A DNA stretch of 64,000 bases from contig JAQPZY010001626.1 of the NCBI GenBank assembly GCA_029931535.1, positions 4,273,501 through 4,337,500 of the forward strand, read 5' to 3'. The notes beneath the pieces are model-generated. The model was given only the letters and a program-made list of their open reading frames with translations. It was not told the origin of the DNA and searched no databases. Positions 61,175 to 63,433 of the stretch are shown one piece after another. The DNA comes from Margaritifera margaritifera. Its lineage: Eukaryota; Mollusca; Bivalvia; Unionida; Margaritiferidae. The stretch's first letter is position 1. Each line of letters starts with the position of its first letter. The position numbers and the translations under genes are program-made.

Positions 61175-63357
61175 TTACTCTGTGACATTTCCGCCCGGGG
61201 TTTTGTTGGATGGGAACGTCATGAATATACAGTTGACGATAATTGTTAGAATCACCATTGCATTGAACAAAGTGCACAGAGTTAAAGAAAATACCTTACA
61301 CATGACAATATATTTACGTAAAATAGAGTCCATAATGAAATATAATGTAACCCATGGGTAAAATCAATAAAATAATAACATACTTGTCAGGATATGGCAA
61401 TGTAAATTCTGGTAATATTAATGGACAGGTGTATGATAACTTTTAGAGTAAAATGAAAACGTTATGTACTATGTCACCAGGAAATGTTTATACATATACT
61501 TAAAAAAAGAAGAAATTTTAATTTTAATTAAGACAATAGAAAATTAAAAAAGGTCAGGAACACTCTTTATTGTTCATAAAAATAGCTCACGTCATTTGTA
61601 GTAAATTAAATGAACCTTTATTAAAAATTTGCTATTCCAACGTTCATACACTGGCTAGGTATTTTAAAAAGATGTAAACACTTTTTTGTATACTTAGTTT
61701 GATTTTCATATTTCGAAAAAGACCCCCATACAAAATAAAACCACACAAAAAGTTTTGTCCTAAGATTATGCCTTTCTTTAGTTTCTCATGACCACAAATG
61801 GCATTGATATACTGTAACAATCAACGTCTAAAATGGCATTGATATACTGTAACAATCAACGTCTAAAATGGCATTGATATACTGTAACAATCAACGTCTA
61901 AATTGGCATTGATATACTGTAACAATCAACGTCTAAAACAATGGCATTGATATACTGTAACAATCGACGTCTAAAATGGCATTGATATACTGTAACAATC
62001 AACGTCTAAATTGGCATTGATATACTGTAACAATCAACGTCTACAATGTCATTGATATACTGTAACAATCAATGTCTAAAATGGCATTCATATACTGTAA
62101 CAATCAACGTCCAAAAAGAAATAAGCATTTATTCTAAACTTTTCCATTTGCATTTGATTTATGGTAAGTATTATTTTTCCCCATTTTATTTTTAAAAGTA
62201 GCTTATAATAAGAGTTATTATTCTCATGACTTGAAATTTTTGGTGGAATAAGTGTAGTTTTTATTATTATAATTAGGGTATAAAATAAAAGGGAAGAAAT
62301 AAACACAATAAGATTAATAGATCAACCACAATAATGTCAACAGCAGCCACAACAGCTACTGTTACTGTCACACAACAATTAAAACAGCATAAACCAACAA
62401 CTACAGCACTACTACTATTACTAATAATAATAATAATAATAAGAAGACGAATAAGAACGATAACAAAAAGAACAAAACAATAAGTTACACTAGAACCATT
62501 CGTCATCATCATCATCATCATGTTAGAATCTTATCACATTTTTCAATGGTATGTGACATATTGCTTCTGCTTACATCACATCTTAATTTTCACTTCATTT
62601 TACACATTTTTACTGTAAAGTTATTGTACCAGAGACTTGTGCATGCACATGTATAAGTGCCCGATTATACACCACATTGATACATTGCATAAAATGCTAC
62701 TTTGGCGGACAATTGCTGATACAGACAGGATGCTTTGCAAGATCAGGAATGCATTATTAGAATTAAGGTTATGAGTATTCAAAATATCATCATACAGTGA
62801 TCTGTACAGTACGGATTTTTACTGAACTCGTCCCTTTTGTGTTGAAAAACCTGTATTAAACTTGACGCTTTTGAAGTAATGAAGTACATTATATATATGA
62901 TTTTACTACCACTTAATGAAATGTGATCCATGACCATACTCGCTTTATAACTGGAACCGTGTTATAATGATGGGCCTTATGAGAGAGTGCTGTATGAATT
63001 ACTTCATGTTCAGTAATTCTGTTTTTATAACTATGTATTGAATTAGAATAATTAACAAAGTATCATCTCAAATAGGCTTTTAATCAATCTAATCTCTGTT
63101 TTGTTTCAAATCATCAAACCAAATTTGATAGAGACCATAGTAGATTATATTTACATGCTATAAATTAGATTCTATATGTACATGCTATAAATCAACGGAG
63201 TGTCTGTGTAACGTAACAGTAGATTTGCAAAAGGATATGGATGGACCAGGAGATATATGGCTAGCCGTCTGATTGGATTGAAGATGCTTAGTATAAAAAA
63301 GGCATTGGTGGCACTGAATCTGAAGATACTCTTGTCTCTAGCAATCACACAACATGT
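1398..63357 (-). CDS. Nav1: Nav1 voltage-gated sodium channel alpha subunit, partial gene (17 exons)
   Basis: Spliced coding region of a four-domain voltage-gated sodium channel, the plasma-membrane protein that carries the fast inward Na+ current of action potentials. Seventeen exons totalling 2856 nt join in one frame without a stop (952 codons). They give the N-terminal FRFSAT region, all of domain I, the I-II linker, all of domain II and part of the II-III linker. Both S4 helices carry Arg/Lys every third residue ([36 protein letters not shown]). The DI filter is TQDYWEN and the DII filter CGEWIE. The linker motifs SLPGSP and [12 protein letters not shown] are those of invertebrate para-type channels. 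Missing: the start codon exon (above 64000) and DIII-DIV with the IFM-type gate (below 1). The DEKA signature can be checked only for D and E here. Intron positions in DI appear to match vertebrate SCN genes (from memory). Join: 63357-63239, 61271-61179, 60676-60548, 57919-57825, 56678-56481, 51115-51061, 48564-48414, 38669-38505, 34771-34742, 26714-26547, 25527-25093, 11038-10930, 8929-8619, 6545-6372, 4523-4176, 3229-3108, 1551-1398. Confidence 0.95.
1552..3107 (-). other. Nav1 intron with microsatellites
   Basis: Separates the DII S6 end exon from the II-III linker exon. Contains (CTT)n/(ATT)n at 2530-2591 and a (TA)n tract at 2872-2953. Otherwise nothing recognisable. Confidence 0.8.
2872..2953. 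repeat. (TA)n microsatellite
   Basis: About 80 bp of alternating TA with one TG interruption. Confidence 0.97.
3108..3229 (-). CDS. Nav1: Nav1 exon: end of DII S6, II-III linker start
   Basis: 122 nt, phase 0 in, phase 2 out. It encodes [20 protein letters not shown], then [20 protein letters not shown], the end of S6 and the conserved acidic start of the II-III linker. Acceptor acttacag. The donor AGAAG|GTTAGC is weaker than usual but is fixed by the next exon, which restores AFDRFR-RFGNWIK (para: AFNRIGRFKSWVK). Read-through would meet a stop within about 13 codons. The Leu at the insect kdr site (L1014) is present. Confidence 0.94.
4176..4523 (-). CDS. Nav1: Nav1 exon: DII S4-S5, S5, pore and S6
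   Basis: 348 nt, phase 0 in and out. Order: end of S4 ([14 protein letters not shown]), S4-S5 linker ([13 protein letters not shown]), S5 ([20 protein letters not shown]), turret with [19 protein letters not shown], filter [11 protein letters not shown] (E is the DII residue of the DEKA ring), and the start of S6 ([11 protein letters not shown]). Acceptor gttttcag, donor GTG|GTGGGT. Odd points: the site equivalent to insect Met918 is Val, and the usual Asp of MWDC is Gly. Confidence 0.97.
5277..5356. repeat. (AAT)n(ATT)n palindromic microsatellite
   Basis: About 13 AAT-type triplets followed directly by about 13 ATT-type triplets. The two halves are reverse complements, so either strand can fold into a nearly perfect hairpin of about 40 bp stem. 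Confidence 0.95.
6372..6545 (-). CDS. Nav1: Nav1 exon: DII S2 to first half of S4
   Basis: 174 nt, phase 0 in and out. It encodes [18 protein letters not shown] (S2, with the conserved acidic residue), [18 protein letters not shown] (S3) and [15 protein letters not shown] (start of S4). [18 protein letters not shown] is the standard Nav DII sequence. Acceptor cttttcag, donor TTG|GTAAGT. The intron interrupts S4 between RTFRL and [10 protein letters not shown]. Confidence 0.96.
6546..8618 (-). other. Nav1 intron, DII S1-S2 to S2
   Basis: 2073 bp. Contains the five-copy 39-bp array at 8287-8488 close to its 5' end. No other feature recognised. Confidence 0.75.
8287..8488. repeat. 39-bp tandem repeat, 5 copies
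   Basis: Unit begins aaacgaaatggcaaggtaga; copies start at about 8291, 8330, 8369, 8408 and 8447 and differ by one or two bases. Confidence 0.96.
8619..8929 (-). CDS. Nav1: Nav1 exon: end of I-II linker, DII S1 and S1-S2
   Basis: 311 nt, phase 1 in, phase 0 out. It encodes a linker end of unusual sequence ([20 protein letters not shown]) then [20 protein letters not shown] and the S1 signature [20 protein letters not shown], ending [15 protein letters not shown]. Para reads [20 protein letters not shown]...LKSGN. Acceptor catttag, donor CAG|GTAAGC. Confidence 0.95.
8930..10929 (-). other. Nav1 intron with three microsatellites
   Basis: 2000 bp. Holds (ATT)n at 9340-9411, (TA)n at 9562-9635 and (TA)n at 10731-10800. 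Open frames over these tracts are repeat artefacts. No exon or element recognised. Confidence 0.75.
10930..11038 (-). CDS. Nav1: Nav1 exon: I-II linker, Cys-containing segment
   Basis: 109 nt, phase 0 in, phase 1 out. It encodes [20 protein letters not shown] then [16 protein letters not shown]. Low conservation; supported by strong splice sites (tttggcag; AAAG|GTATGA), exact phase agreement with both neighbours and an open frame. A 14-kb intron precedes it, so further linker exons I did not recognise could lie in between. Confidence 0.75.
12650..13395. repeat. Diverged tandem segmental duplication (2 copies)
   Basis: Copy A (12650-12900) and copy B (13020-13395) share ordered blocks: ttagttataagt / atagttataagt, gcagcaagactat / gcaacaagactat, gtaaggca, ttctggaaat, gaatgaa..gactg / taatgaact..aact, gtgcaag and a terminal gtcctgtgc / atcctatgc. 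Copy B is longer because a foldback element interrupts it at 13055-13214. Confidence 0.7.
13055..13214. mobile_element. MITE-like foldback element, about 160 bp
   Basis: The two halves form an imperfect inverted repeat: the left arm has agtttcactaaca..cttaag..gcgatttgattagtc..aaatttaag and the right arm read in reverse has the matching aatttcaccaaca..gcgatctgattggc..aaatttaag. It interrupts copy B of a local duplication between ttataagt and tatgcaacaag, while copy A keeps the two sides joined, giving a natural empty site. No coding capacity. Confidence 0.6.
14681..14990. repeat. 44-bp tandem repeat, 7 copies
   Basis: Unit contains tgcagggagatactgacacg; the cagg start recurs at 14687, 14731, 14775, 14819, 14863, 14907 and 14951. 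Copies are almost identical. Confidence 0.97.
15981..16240 (+). repeat. 41-bp array inside the LINE, about 6 copies
   Basis: Unit gccactaccaggaaagttga plus tactcattggatgaacacaaa; starts near 15984, 16025, 16066, 16107, 16148, 16189. The last copy leads into LINE-like ALRAVRDKV, and a copy in frame reads HWMNTK or similar, a known position of this kind of LINE protein (WMN/WM before RAVR). The unit is therefore LINE coding sequence amplified in place. Confidence 0.93.
16905..17430 (+). repeat. About 36-bp array inside the LINE, about 14 copies
   Basis: Repeating unit encodes DRIMDYMESNIR-like 12-residue blocks on the plus strand and [16 protein letters not shown] blocks on the minus strand, both open by virtue of a 36-nt period; some units are shorter or longer. 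It lies exactly between MERIFW and [11 protein letters not shown] of the LINE reverse transcriptase, where an intact element has one such block. Confidence 0.93.
17490..17642 (+). repeat. 51-bp array inside the LINE, 3 copies
   Basis: gaaaataggacatggaaact starts at 17490, 17541 and 17592. Identical copies, 17 codons per unit, directly before the YLDFKK block of the LINE. Confidence 0.97.
17931..18201 (+). repeat. 57-bp array inside the LINE, about 5 copies
   Basis: Unit tgatgatctacaaacaggcc ... atggccagaggtctggcagc; starts near 17931, 17988 (internally deleted), 18031, 18088 and 18145. In the first copy it encodes [19 protein letters not shown], a standard post-FADD segment of LINE reverse transcriptases. 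Confidence 0.94.
18198..18355 (+). repeat. 50-bp array inside the LINE, 3 copies plus partial
   Basis: gctgaaattcaatagtatga starts at 18198, 18248 and 18298, followed by a decayed fourth copy. The unit corresponds to the next LINE block ([15 protein letters not shown]). Confidence 0.94.
19080..19695 (-). pseudogene. Crypton-like tyrosine recombinase (DUF3504) remnant
   Basis: Minus-strand frames give [20 protein letters not shown] (one frame), [11 protein letters not shown], then after a frameshift [20 protein letters not shown] plus EEINILYQK, and further on [18 protein letters not shown] sequence and SKTKTRTG. The order and the NEGKGNRPN motif are those of DUF3504 domains of Crypton elements and their domesticated relatives. 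Frameshifts and stops mark it as dead. N-terminus and full ends not found. Confidence 0.75.
19696..21329. other. Unassigned intron sequence
   Basis: AT-rich, with a poly-C stretch near 20740 and a poly-A stretch near 20385. I see no exon, RNA gene or element. Confidence 0.5.
21330..22210 (+). pseudogene. I/Nimb-like LINE 3' end (RNase H domain) remnant
   Basis: Degraded frames show a HTDG block after [18 protein letters not shown], then [20 protein letters not shown] (the FSDSxSALQSL block of LINE RNase H), [20 protein letters not shown] plus YTDL (start of the C-terminal tail), LQTMWN and a final THSCRLY-like zinc-knuckle relic (intact elements read AEHILVDC). Many stops. The reverse transcriptase part is not present upstream. 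Confidence 0.7.
22312..22503. repeat. 45-bp tandem repeat, 4 copies
   Basis: Unit ggatgttatatttgtatcat plus an ATT-rich tail; starts at 22321, 22366, 22411 and 22456. Period is a multiple of three, so all three plus frames stay partly open. Confidence 0.96.
23280..23900 (+). repeat. Diverged repeats with ...gctaacaag core
   Basis: Three degenerate copies share atgcat..caaatttcatttgt, a ..gcttaat.. block and cttgctaacaag; near 23290-23345, 23450-23500 and 23765-23850. The last ends aaagacagacggagggacat ... tgcccccgctgcagacagtggg. Similar sequence is familiar from molluscan non-coding DNA; class unknown. Confidence 0.5.
24270..24760 (+). repeat. Diverged repeats with gtgaccttga core
   Basis: Three copies near 24285, 24548 and 24703 share a block like gtgaccttgatctttgatct followed by ..cctaaatcaatatgg. 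The block is commonly seen dispersed in mollusc genomes (recalled, not searched). Function and class unknown. Confidence 0.5.
25093..25527 (-). CDS. Nav1: Nav1 exon: I-II linker with conserved Nav1 motifs
   Basis: 435 nt, the largest exon here, phase 0 in and out. It opens [18 protein letters not shown] and contains [20 protein letters not shown] followed by NAVTPSSDD, the two linker blocks diagnostic of Nav1 (para has RKPLVLSTY...[12 protein letters not shown]). Several basic-Ser sites ([15 protein letters not shown]) fit protein kinase A phosphorylation, the known mode of linker regulation in this family; this is inferred. Acceptor cttttcag, donor AAC|GTAAGT. Confidence 0.92.
25528..26546 (-). 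other. Nav1 intron with (TA)n tract
   Basis: 1019 bp, contains (TA)n at 26158-26234. No other feature. Confidence 0.8.
26158..26234. repeat. (TA)n microsatellite
   Basis: About 77 bp of alternating TA. Confidence 0.97.
26547..26714 (-). CDS. Nav1: Nav1 exon: I-II linker, charged helical segment
   Basis: 168 nt, phase 0 in and out. It encodes [20 protein letters not shown] and then a Ser/Thr/Gln/Glu-rich stretch ending ALMEKK. Strongly charged and probably helical, as in the fly and mammalian I-II linker after S6. Acceptor tttcatag, donor AAG|GTGACA. Assignment rests on phase, position between DI S6 and the SLPGSP exon, and composition. Confidence 0.8.
27805..27837. repeat. Poly-A tract
   Basis: About 33 consecutive A; possibly the tail of a retroposed sequence, but no body is recognisable. 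Confidence 0.95.
28015..28860. repeat. About 35-bp degenerate array, about 24 copies
   Basis: Unit like attgagttgttatcatcgct plus gaaaataagttttat. Copies are near-identical at the low-coordinate end and increasingly diverged and shortened toward 28860, a gradient expected if new copies arise at one end. Confidence 0.92.
28980..29212. repeat. 28-bp array, about 8 copies
   Basis: Unit gtagaggccaccattttatc plus cttttcac, with single-base variants. Confidence 0.95.
29471..29690. repeat. 54-bp array, 4 identical copies
   Basis: ttgatggaagatagctaaac starts at 29471, 29525, 29579 and 29633. Copies look identical; 54 nt = 18 codons, so the minus strand reads [18 protein letters not shown] four times. 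There is no sign that it is a real protein. Confidence 0.97.
29719..29935. repeat. 43-bp array, 5 copies
   Basis: tatcagtctgattatcattt starts near 29719, 29762, 29805, 29848 and 29891. Confidence 0.96.
29960..30640 (+). pseudogene. Ty3/gypsy integrase (pol 3' end) remnant
   Basis: Frames in order read [32 protein letters not shown] plus [56 protein letters not shown] and GDMVWFFFP: the catalytic-core end, HPxxNGxxEKFNGTLK block and C-terminal domain of gypsy-type integrases. The D-D part is partly deleted (jump from the DYATRY block to [12 protein letters not shown]) and the Glu of the DDE triad is Asp (LDDKFNGT instead of VEKFNGT), with several stops. Non-functional retrotransposon fossil. 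Confidence 0.85.
31021..31667 (+). mobile_element. Possible LTR downstream of the gypsy remnant
   Basis: A purine run aaaagggggtaagca (polypurine-tract-like) directly precedes TGTCACGGAATTATG at 31021; the segment could end ...CATAGCA at 31667, giving TG...CA ends, and is followed at 31671 by tggtgtcaga, which resembles primer-binding sites of animal gypsy elements. No second LTR copy was seen in the window, so the limits are inferred. Confidence 0.35.
31302..31564. repeat. 87-bp tandem repeat, 3 copies
   Basis: catagcgtgat starts at 31304, 31391 and 31478; each unit contains tccttcacgaca..tctttcagctgtag. 87 nt is 29 codons, so the minus strand stays open. Lies inside the proposed LTR. Confidence 0.95.
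33070..33310. repeat. 39-bp tandem repeat, about 6 copies
   Basis: acattgtatccacagatgtt plus catgggacagagtatttgt; starts at about 33070, 33109, 33148, 33187, 33226 and 33265. 13 codons per unit, open on both strands ([13 protein letters not shown] / ...[13 protein letters not shown]); not considered coding. Confidence 0.96.
34742..34771 (-). CDS. Nav1: Candidate 30-bp in-frame microexon, I-II linker
   Basis: A 30-nt segment with acceptor ...atttaaacag and donor CAG|GTAACA, phase 0 at both ends, encoding [10 protein letters not shown]. It sits between two phase-0 linker exons, so inclusion or skipping keeps the frame. Included, the linker would read [25 protein letters not shown], which keeps the charged helical character. 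No family conservation can be used because this part of the linker is variable. It could be constitutive, alternatively spliced, or a chance match. Confidence 0.5.
34772..38504 (-). other. Nav1 intron with MITE candidate
   Basis: 3733 bp between the DI S6 exon and the microexon. Apart from the inverted-repeat element at 36925-37073 I see nothing recognisable. Confidence 0.7.
36925..37073. mobile_element. MITE-like element, about 150 bp
   Basis: Ends are imperfect inverted repeats: ctggcctggaaatcataaaa at the left and, reverse-complemented, ctggcccggagatcataaaa at the right. No coding capacity; target duplication not resolved. Confidence 0.5.
38505..38669 (-). CDS. Nav1: Nav1 exon: DI S6 and start of I-II linker
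   Basis: 165 nt, phase 0 in and out. It encodes [20 protein letters not shown], then [20 protein letters not shown] (S6, the activation-gate helix) and a charged start of the I-II linker ([15 protein letters not shown]) likely to be helical or coiled. Acceptor cttgcag, donor CAG|GTAAAA. The para protein reads LRAAGPWHMLFF...[18 protein letters not shown] at this place. Confidence 0.96.
39813..41825 (+). repeat. 38-bp satellite array inside the LINE, about 53 copies
   Basis: Unit gttacattagatgatgttaa plus aaaggttgttgaatcatt, 2 kb in all. The first unit is in frame with the LINE and encodes [13 protein letters not shown], a normal segment between endonuclease and RT, so the array grew from that one block. 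Three main variants (gttgaaaaggttgttgaa, gttaaaaaggctgttgca, gaggttaaaaaggttgctgaa) alternate in recurring multi-unit patterns. Confidence 0.96.
42701..42808. repeat. (GTTT)n and poly-T tract
   Basis: About seven gttt units, then two long T runs broken by gctg. Lies between LINE reverse transcriptase and C-terminal pieces. Confidence 0.93.
43880..45200. other. Unassigned intron sequence
   Basis: No reading frame, RNA or element that I recognise. Confidence 0.5.
45203..45474. repeat. About 37-bp array, about 7-8 copies, left part
   Basis: Unit gtaagagtatatacgggtac plus aggatgaggatctcaat. It stops abruptly at 45474 and one more copy appears at 47243-47280, on the other side of a hAT-like element. 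Confidence 0.93.
45476..47243 (+). mobile_element. hAT-like DNA transposon inserted in a minisatellite
   Basis: Flanked on both sides by units of the same 37-bp repeat, so it is an insertion. Its ends are inverted: agtgttctccccag near 45480-45493 and, reverse-complemented, agtgatctccccag near 47229-47241 (13 of 14 match); CAGTGATCTCCCC is a typical hAT end (recalled). Coding remnants: [15 protein letters not shown] near 46026-46070, [20 protein letters not shown] at about 46542-46605, and the hAT dimerisation block [20 protein letters not shown] plus [12 protein letters not shown] ending at 46979. An exact target duplication is not clear. Confidence 0.75.
46854..46979 (+). pseudogene. hAT transposase C-terminal dimerisation domain
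   Basis: Follows a strong acceptor-like tract (ttttttttcag) and reads [20 protein letters not shown] then [20 protein letters not shown] and a stop. The C-E/R-x-F-S-x-(M/V)-N-x-I and LRNRL pattern is the hAT C-terminal signature. An upstream piece (46026-46084) ends in ATATG|GTAAGT, so the element may have had introns. Confidence 0.7.
47570..47802 (+). mobile_element. tRNA-derived SINE, family 1, full copy
   Basis: Head resembles a Leu/Ser-type tRNA: box A tggccgagtagtc and box B ggttcgagtct, followed by a tRNA-unrelated body (ggctcggcc..tgtgagaaagcttgccag) and an A-rich tail cacaaaaccaaacc. Flanked by a 12-bp target duplication aagttatgatcc at 47558-47569 and 47803-47814. Confidence 0.88.
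48414..48564 (-). CDS. Nav1: Nav1 exon: DI pore loop with selectivity Asp
   Basis: 151 nt, phase 2 in, phase 0 out. It encodes [19 protein letters not shown], then the pore helix and filter [20 protein letters not shown]. The D of TQDYW is the domain I residue of the DEKA ring; the following Y is the aromatic residue linked to tetrodotoxin sensitivity (Cys or Ser there gives resistance in mammals). The E of DYWEN is the outer-ring acid. Acceptor tttacag, donor TTG|GTATGT. Unlike vertebrates, an intron separates the pore from S6 directly after NLYSL. Confidence 0.96.
48565..51060 (-). other. Nav1 intron, turret mini-exon to pore
   Basis: 2496 bp. A 38-bp doublet near 48940-48985 and A-rich sequence at 49110-49180. 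No element or exon recognised; plus-strand frames at 49249-49618 resemble nothing I know. Confidence 0.6.
51019..51051 (-). repeat. Decayed tandem copy of turret mini-exon 3' half
   Basis: Sense-strand gtctgtggaaataatacagg of the exon recurs 35 bp downstream, followed by agcttg and a second donor-like GTATGT. Using that second donor would add 35 nt and meet the in-frame TAA of the original GGGTAA, so it would be non-productive. Confidence 0.9.
51061..51115 (-). CDS. Nav1: Nav1 mini-exon: DI extracellular turret
   Basis: 55 nt, too short for ordinary ORF listing. Acceptor ttctgcag, donor GG|GTAAGT. It encodes [17 protein letters not shown], matching the short turret segment (FxLLCGNSSxAG) that is also a small exon of its own in vertebrate SCN genes. 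It was found because the flanking exons do not share a phase (1 then 2); this exon repairs the frame exactly (2+51+2 nt). Its 3' half and donor are tandemly duplicated just downstream at about 51019-51051. Confidence 0.9.
52889..52968. repeat. (TA)n microsatellite
   Basis: About 80 bp of alternating TA. Confidence 0.97.
53736..53987 (+). mobile_element. tRNA-derived SINE, family 1, full copy
   Basis: Same head and tail as the copy at 47570: gcccggatggccgagtggtc, box B ggttcgagtct, ctcggccaacgt, tail acccacaaaaccaaacc. Target duplication aactctaata at 53726-53735 and 53988-53997. Confidence 0.9.
55120..55200 (+). repeat. Dispersed repeat, copy 1
   Basis: Shares acaacggaagatctgggttc..gcagttgggtgcct..cagcg with the reverse complement of 60175-60240. 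Class unknown; the two copies are in opposite orientation. Confidence 0.5.
55698..55879 (-). mobile_element. tRNA-derived SINE, family 2
   Basis: Minus strand starts cccgcggtagttcagttggt (box A tagttcagttgg) with box B gagttcggtacc, an anticodon-loop-like ctcgtaat, a body of about 100 bp and a 3' end cattaaaaccaacaaaaacg. Related to a Thr/Arg-type tRNA rather than the Leu/Ser type of family 1. A true tRNA is unlikely since the acceptor stem does not pair well and the body continues. Confidence 0.75.
56481..56678 (-). CDS. Nav1: Nav1 exon: DI S4-S5 linker, S5 and turret
   Basis: 198 nt, phase 1 in, phase 1 out. It encodes [20 protein letters not shown] (S4-S5 linker), S5 ([20 protein letters not shown]), then the start of the extracellular turret with conserved Cys residues and sequons NIS and NYT. 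Acceptor ttttttcag, donor ATCG|GTATGA. The turret is shorter than in vertebrate Nav1 (about 15 residues fewer, judged by eye). Confidence 0.94.
56679..57824 (-). other. Nav1 intron between DI S4 and S5 exons
   Basis: 1146 bp; nothing recognised. Confidence 0.7.
57825..57919 (-). CDS. Nav1: Nav1 exon: DI S3-S4 voltage sensor
   Basis: 95 nt, phase 2 in, phase 1 out. It encodes the end of S3 ([13 protein letters not shown]) and S4 ([20 protein letters not shown]), with charges R, R, R, K at every third position. Acceptor tttgcag, donor CCAG|GTGGGT. Vertebrates often carry two mutually exclusive versions of this exon; I saw only one copy in the surrounding 3.8 kb. Confidence 0.95.
58073..58196. 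repeat. 40-bp tandem repeat, 3 copies
   Basis: tgacatccttactctaaaga recurs at 58081, 58121 and 58161. Confidence 0.96.
58505..58805 (+). mobile_element. Dispersed repeat, forward copy (pairs with 61352-61635)
   Basis: About 290 bp that reappear inverted at 61352-61635 with high identity, from atgttcatttaatttaccac through cctgacaagtatgttatc. Its start is also inverted relative to 58197-58265 (ctctatattgtccataaaaa ... cattaaatgaac), forming a local hairpin with a 250-bp loop: MITE-like architecture. Confidence 0.85.
59280..59414 (+). mobile_element. tRNA-derived SINE, family 1, truncated
   Basis: gggcccggatggcactggtc head with a degraded box A, ctcggctcggccaacgtggg, then ends after cagtagcttcccgtga; the 3' body and tail are missing. 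Confidence 0.85.
59495..60170 (-). repeat. About 44-bp array of donor-like sites, about 16 copies
   Basis: Plus unit tgacatccagatacttaccg plus ttgtgacttgtatatacactacac. In the sense direction of the channel gene each unit reads ..CACAACG|GTAAGTATCT, a near-perfect major-class 5' splice site; most copies keep GTAAGT (one is GCAAGT). Confidence 0.95.
60175..60240 (-). repeat. Dispersed repeat, copy 2
   Basis: Reverse complement resembles 55120-55200 (acgacggcagatctgggtgt..gcagttgggcgct). Opposite orientation; class unknown. Confidence 0.5.
60548..60676 (-). CDS. Nav1: Nav1 exon: DI S2 and start of S3
   Basis: 129 nt, phase 2 in and out. It encodes [20 protein letters not shown] then the signature [19 protein letters not shown]2 carries the conserved acidic gating-charge partner (E in YTVES); S3 begins at the RDPWNWLDF motif shared by all Nav channels. 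Acceptor ttcaacag, donor GC|GTGAGT. From memory vertebrate SCN genes have an exon of the same size and limits. Confidence 0.95.
60677..61178 (-). other. Short Nav1 intron with (CT)n after the donor
   Basis: 502 bp, between DI S1 and DI S2 exons. It begins GTAAGTTC and continues as (CT)n. An 18-bp direct doublet (attgattgggtaaataacag) lies near 60776-60813. Confidence 0.9.
61101..61171. repeat. (GA)n / sense (CT)n microsatellite at a splice donor
   Basis: About 70 bp, uninterrupted; in the sense strand it starts 6-8 nt after the 5' splice site at 61178. Confidence 0.97.
61179..61271 (-). CDS. Nav1: Nav1 exon: DI S1 and S1-S2 loop
   Basis: 93 nt, phase 2 in, phase 2 out. It encodes [19 protein letters not shown] (helix S1) followed by the extracellular loop [12 protein letters not shown], which has two N-glycosylation sequons (NKT, NVT). 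It begins after the AC end of the U12-type intron. The donor AGA|GTAAGT is close to ideal and is followed within a few bases by a pure (CT)n tract in the sense direction. Vertebrate and fly channels have LFSMLIMCTILTNC or a similar sequence here. Confidence 0.93.
61352..61635 (-). mobile_element. Dispersed repeat, inverted copy
   Basis: Reverse complement of 58505-58805, from ataacatacttgtcaggata to aaattaaatgaac. With that copy it brackets the DI S1 and DI S2-S3 exons. Confidence 0.85.
61798..62112. repeat. 35-bp tandem repeat, about 9 copies
   Basis: gcattgatatactgtaacaa plus tcaacgtctaaaatg; starts at 61801, 61836 and onward with small indels. Lies in the U12-type intron. Confidence 0.96.
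63239..63357 (-). CDS. Nav1: Nav1 exon: end of N-terminus before DI S1
   Basis: 119 nt, phase 0 in, phase 2 out. It encodes [20 protein letters not shown] and continues through [14 protein letters not shown], the conserved cytoplasmic segment just before S1; vertebrate channels read KGKxIFRFSATxALYIL...FNPxRKxAIKILVH here. The acceptor is a normal tract ending tttttcag. The downstream donor is not GT: the exon ends CATCC and the intron opens ATATCCTTTT, an exact U12-class 5' splice site. From memory the corresponding vertebrate SCN exon is also 119 bp. A decayed tandem copy of its acceptor lies immediately upstream. Confidence 0.93.
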
Positions 63358-63381
63358 CTGAAAAATAGAAATAAAACATAC

Positions 63382-63433
63382 TTTTGTCTCTAGCAATCAC
63401 ACAACATGTATGAAAATAGAAATATAACATACT
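63382..63433 (-). repeat. Decayed tandem copy of an exon acceptor region
   Basis: Copy of 63330-63381 with period 52. It repeats the polypyrimidine tract, the acceptor and the first 28 coding bases of the pre-S1 exon, but the acceptor AG has become AT (sense ..ttttcatacatgttg), so it cannot serve as the same splice site. Confidence 0.92.

Larger units (their letters stand above)
61272..63238 (-). other. Minor (U12-type) AT-AC intron of the Nav1 gene
   Basis: The 5' splice site is ATATCCTTTT (63238 downward). The 3' end is TTCTTTAACTCTGTGCAC: a one-mismatch match to the U12 branch-point consensus TTCCTTAAC at 61289-61281, with AC ending the intron at 61272, about 10 nt after the branch adenosine. 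Joining at these sites gives [19 protein letters not shown], which aligns without gaps to para and SCN proteins. An alternative AG acceptor at 61296-61295 would open a GT-AG reading but has no matching donor and adds residues not found in the family. AT-AC introns at this position are established in vertebrate sodium channel genes. The intron also holds a 35-bp minisatellite, one arm of an inverted repeat, and A/AAT-rich sequence at 62390-62470. Confidence 0.88.

Noticed and set aside
61272..61294. Alternative start of the DI S1 exon at AG (61296-61295)
   Set aside because: It adds VFSLTLC-like residues absent from the family and has no compatible donor; the AT-AC reading fits exactly.
1398..63357. 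Assignment as a Nav2 or calcium channel
   Set aside because: Pore sequences (TQDYWEN, CGEWIE), [15 protein letters not shown] and [12 protein letters not shown] are Nav1-type; calcium channels have E in DI and lack these linker blocks.
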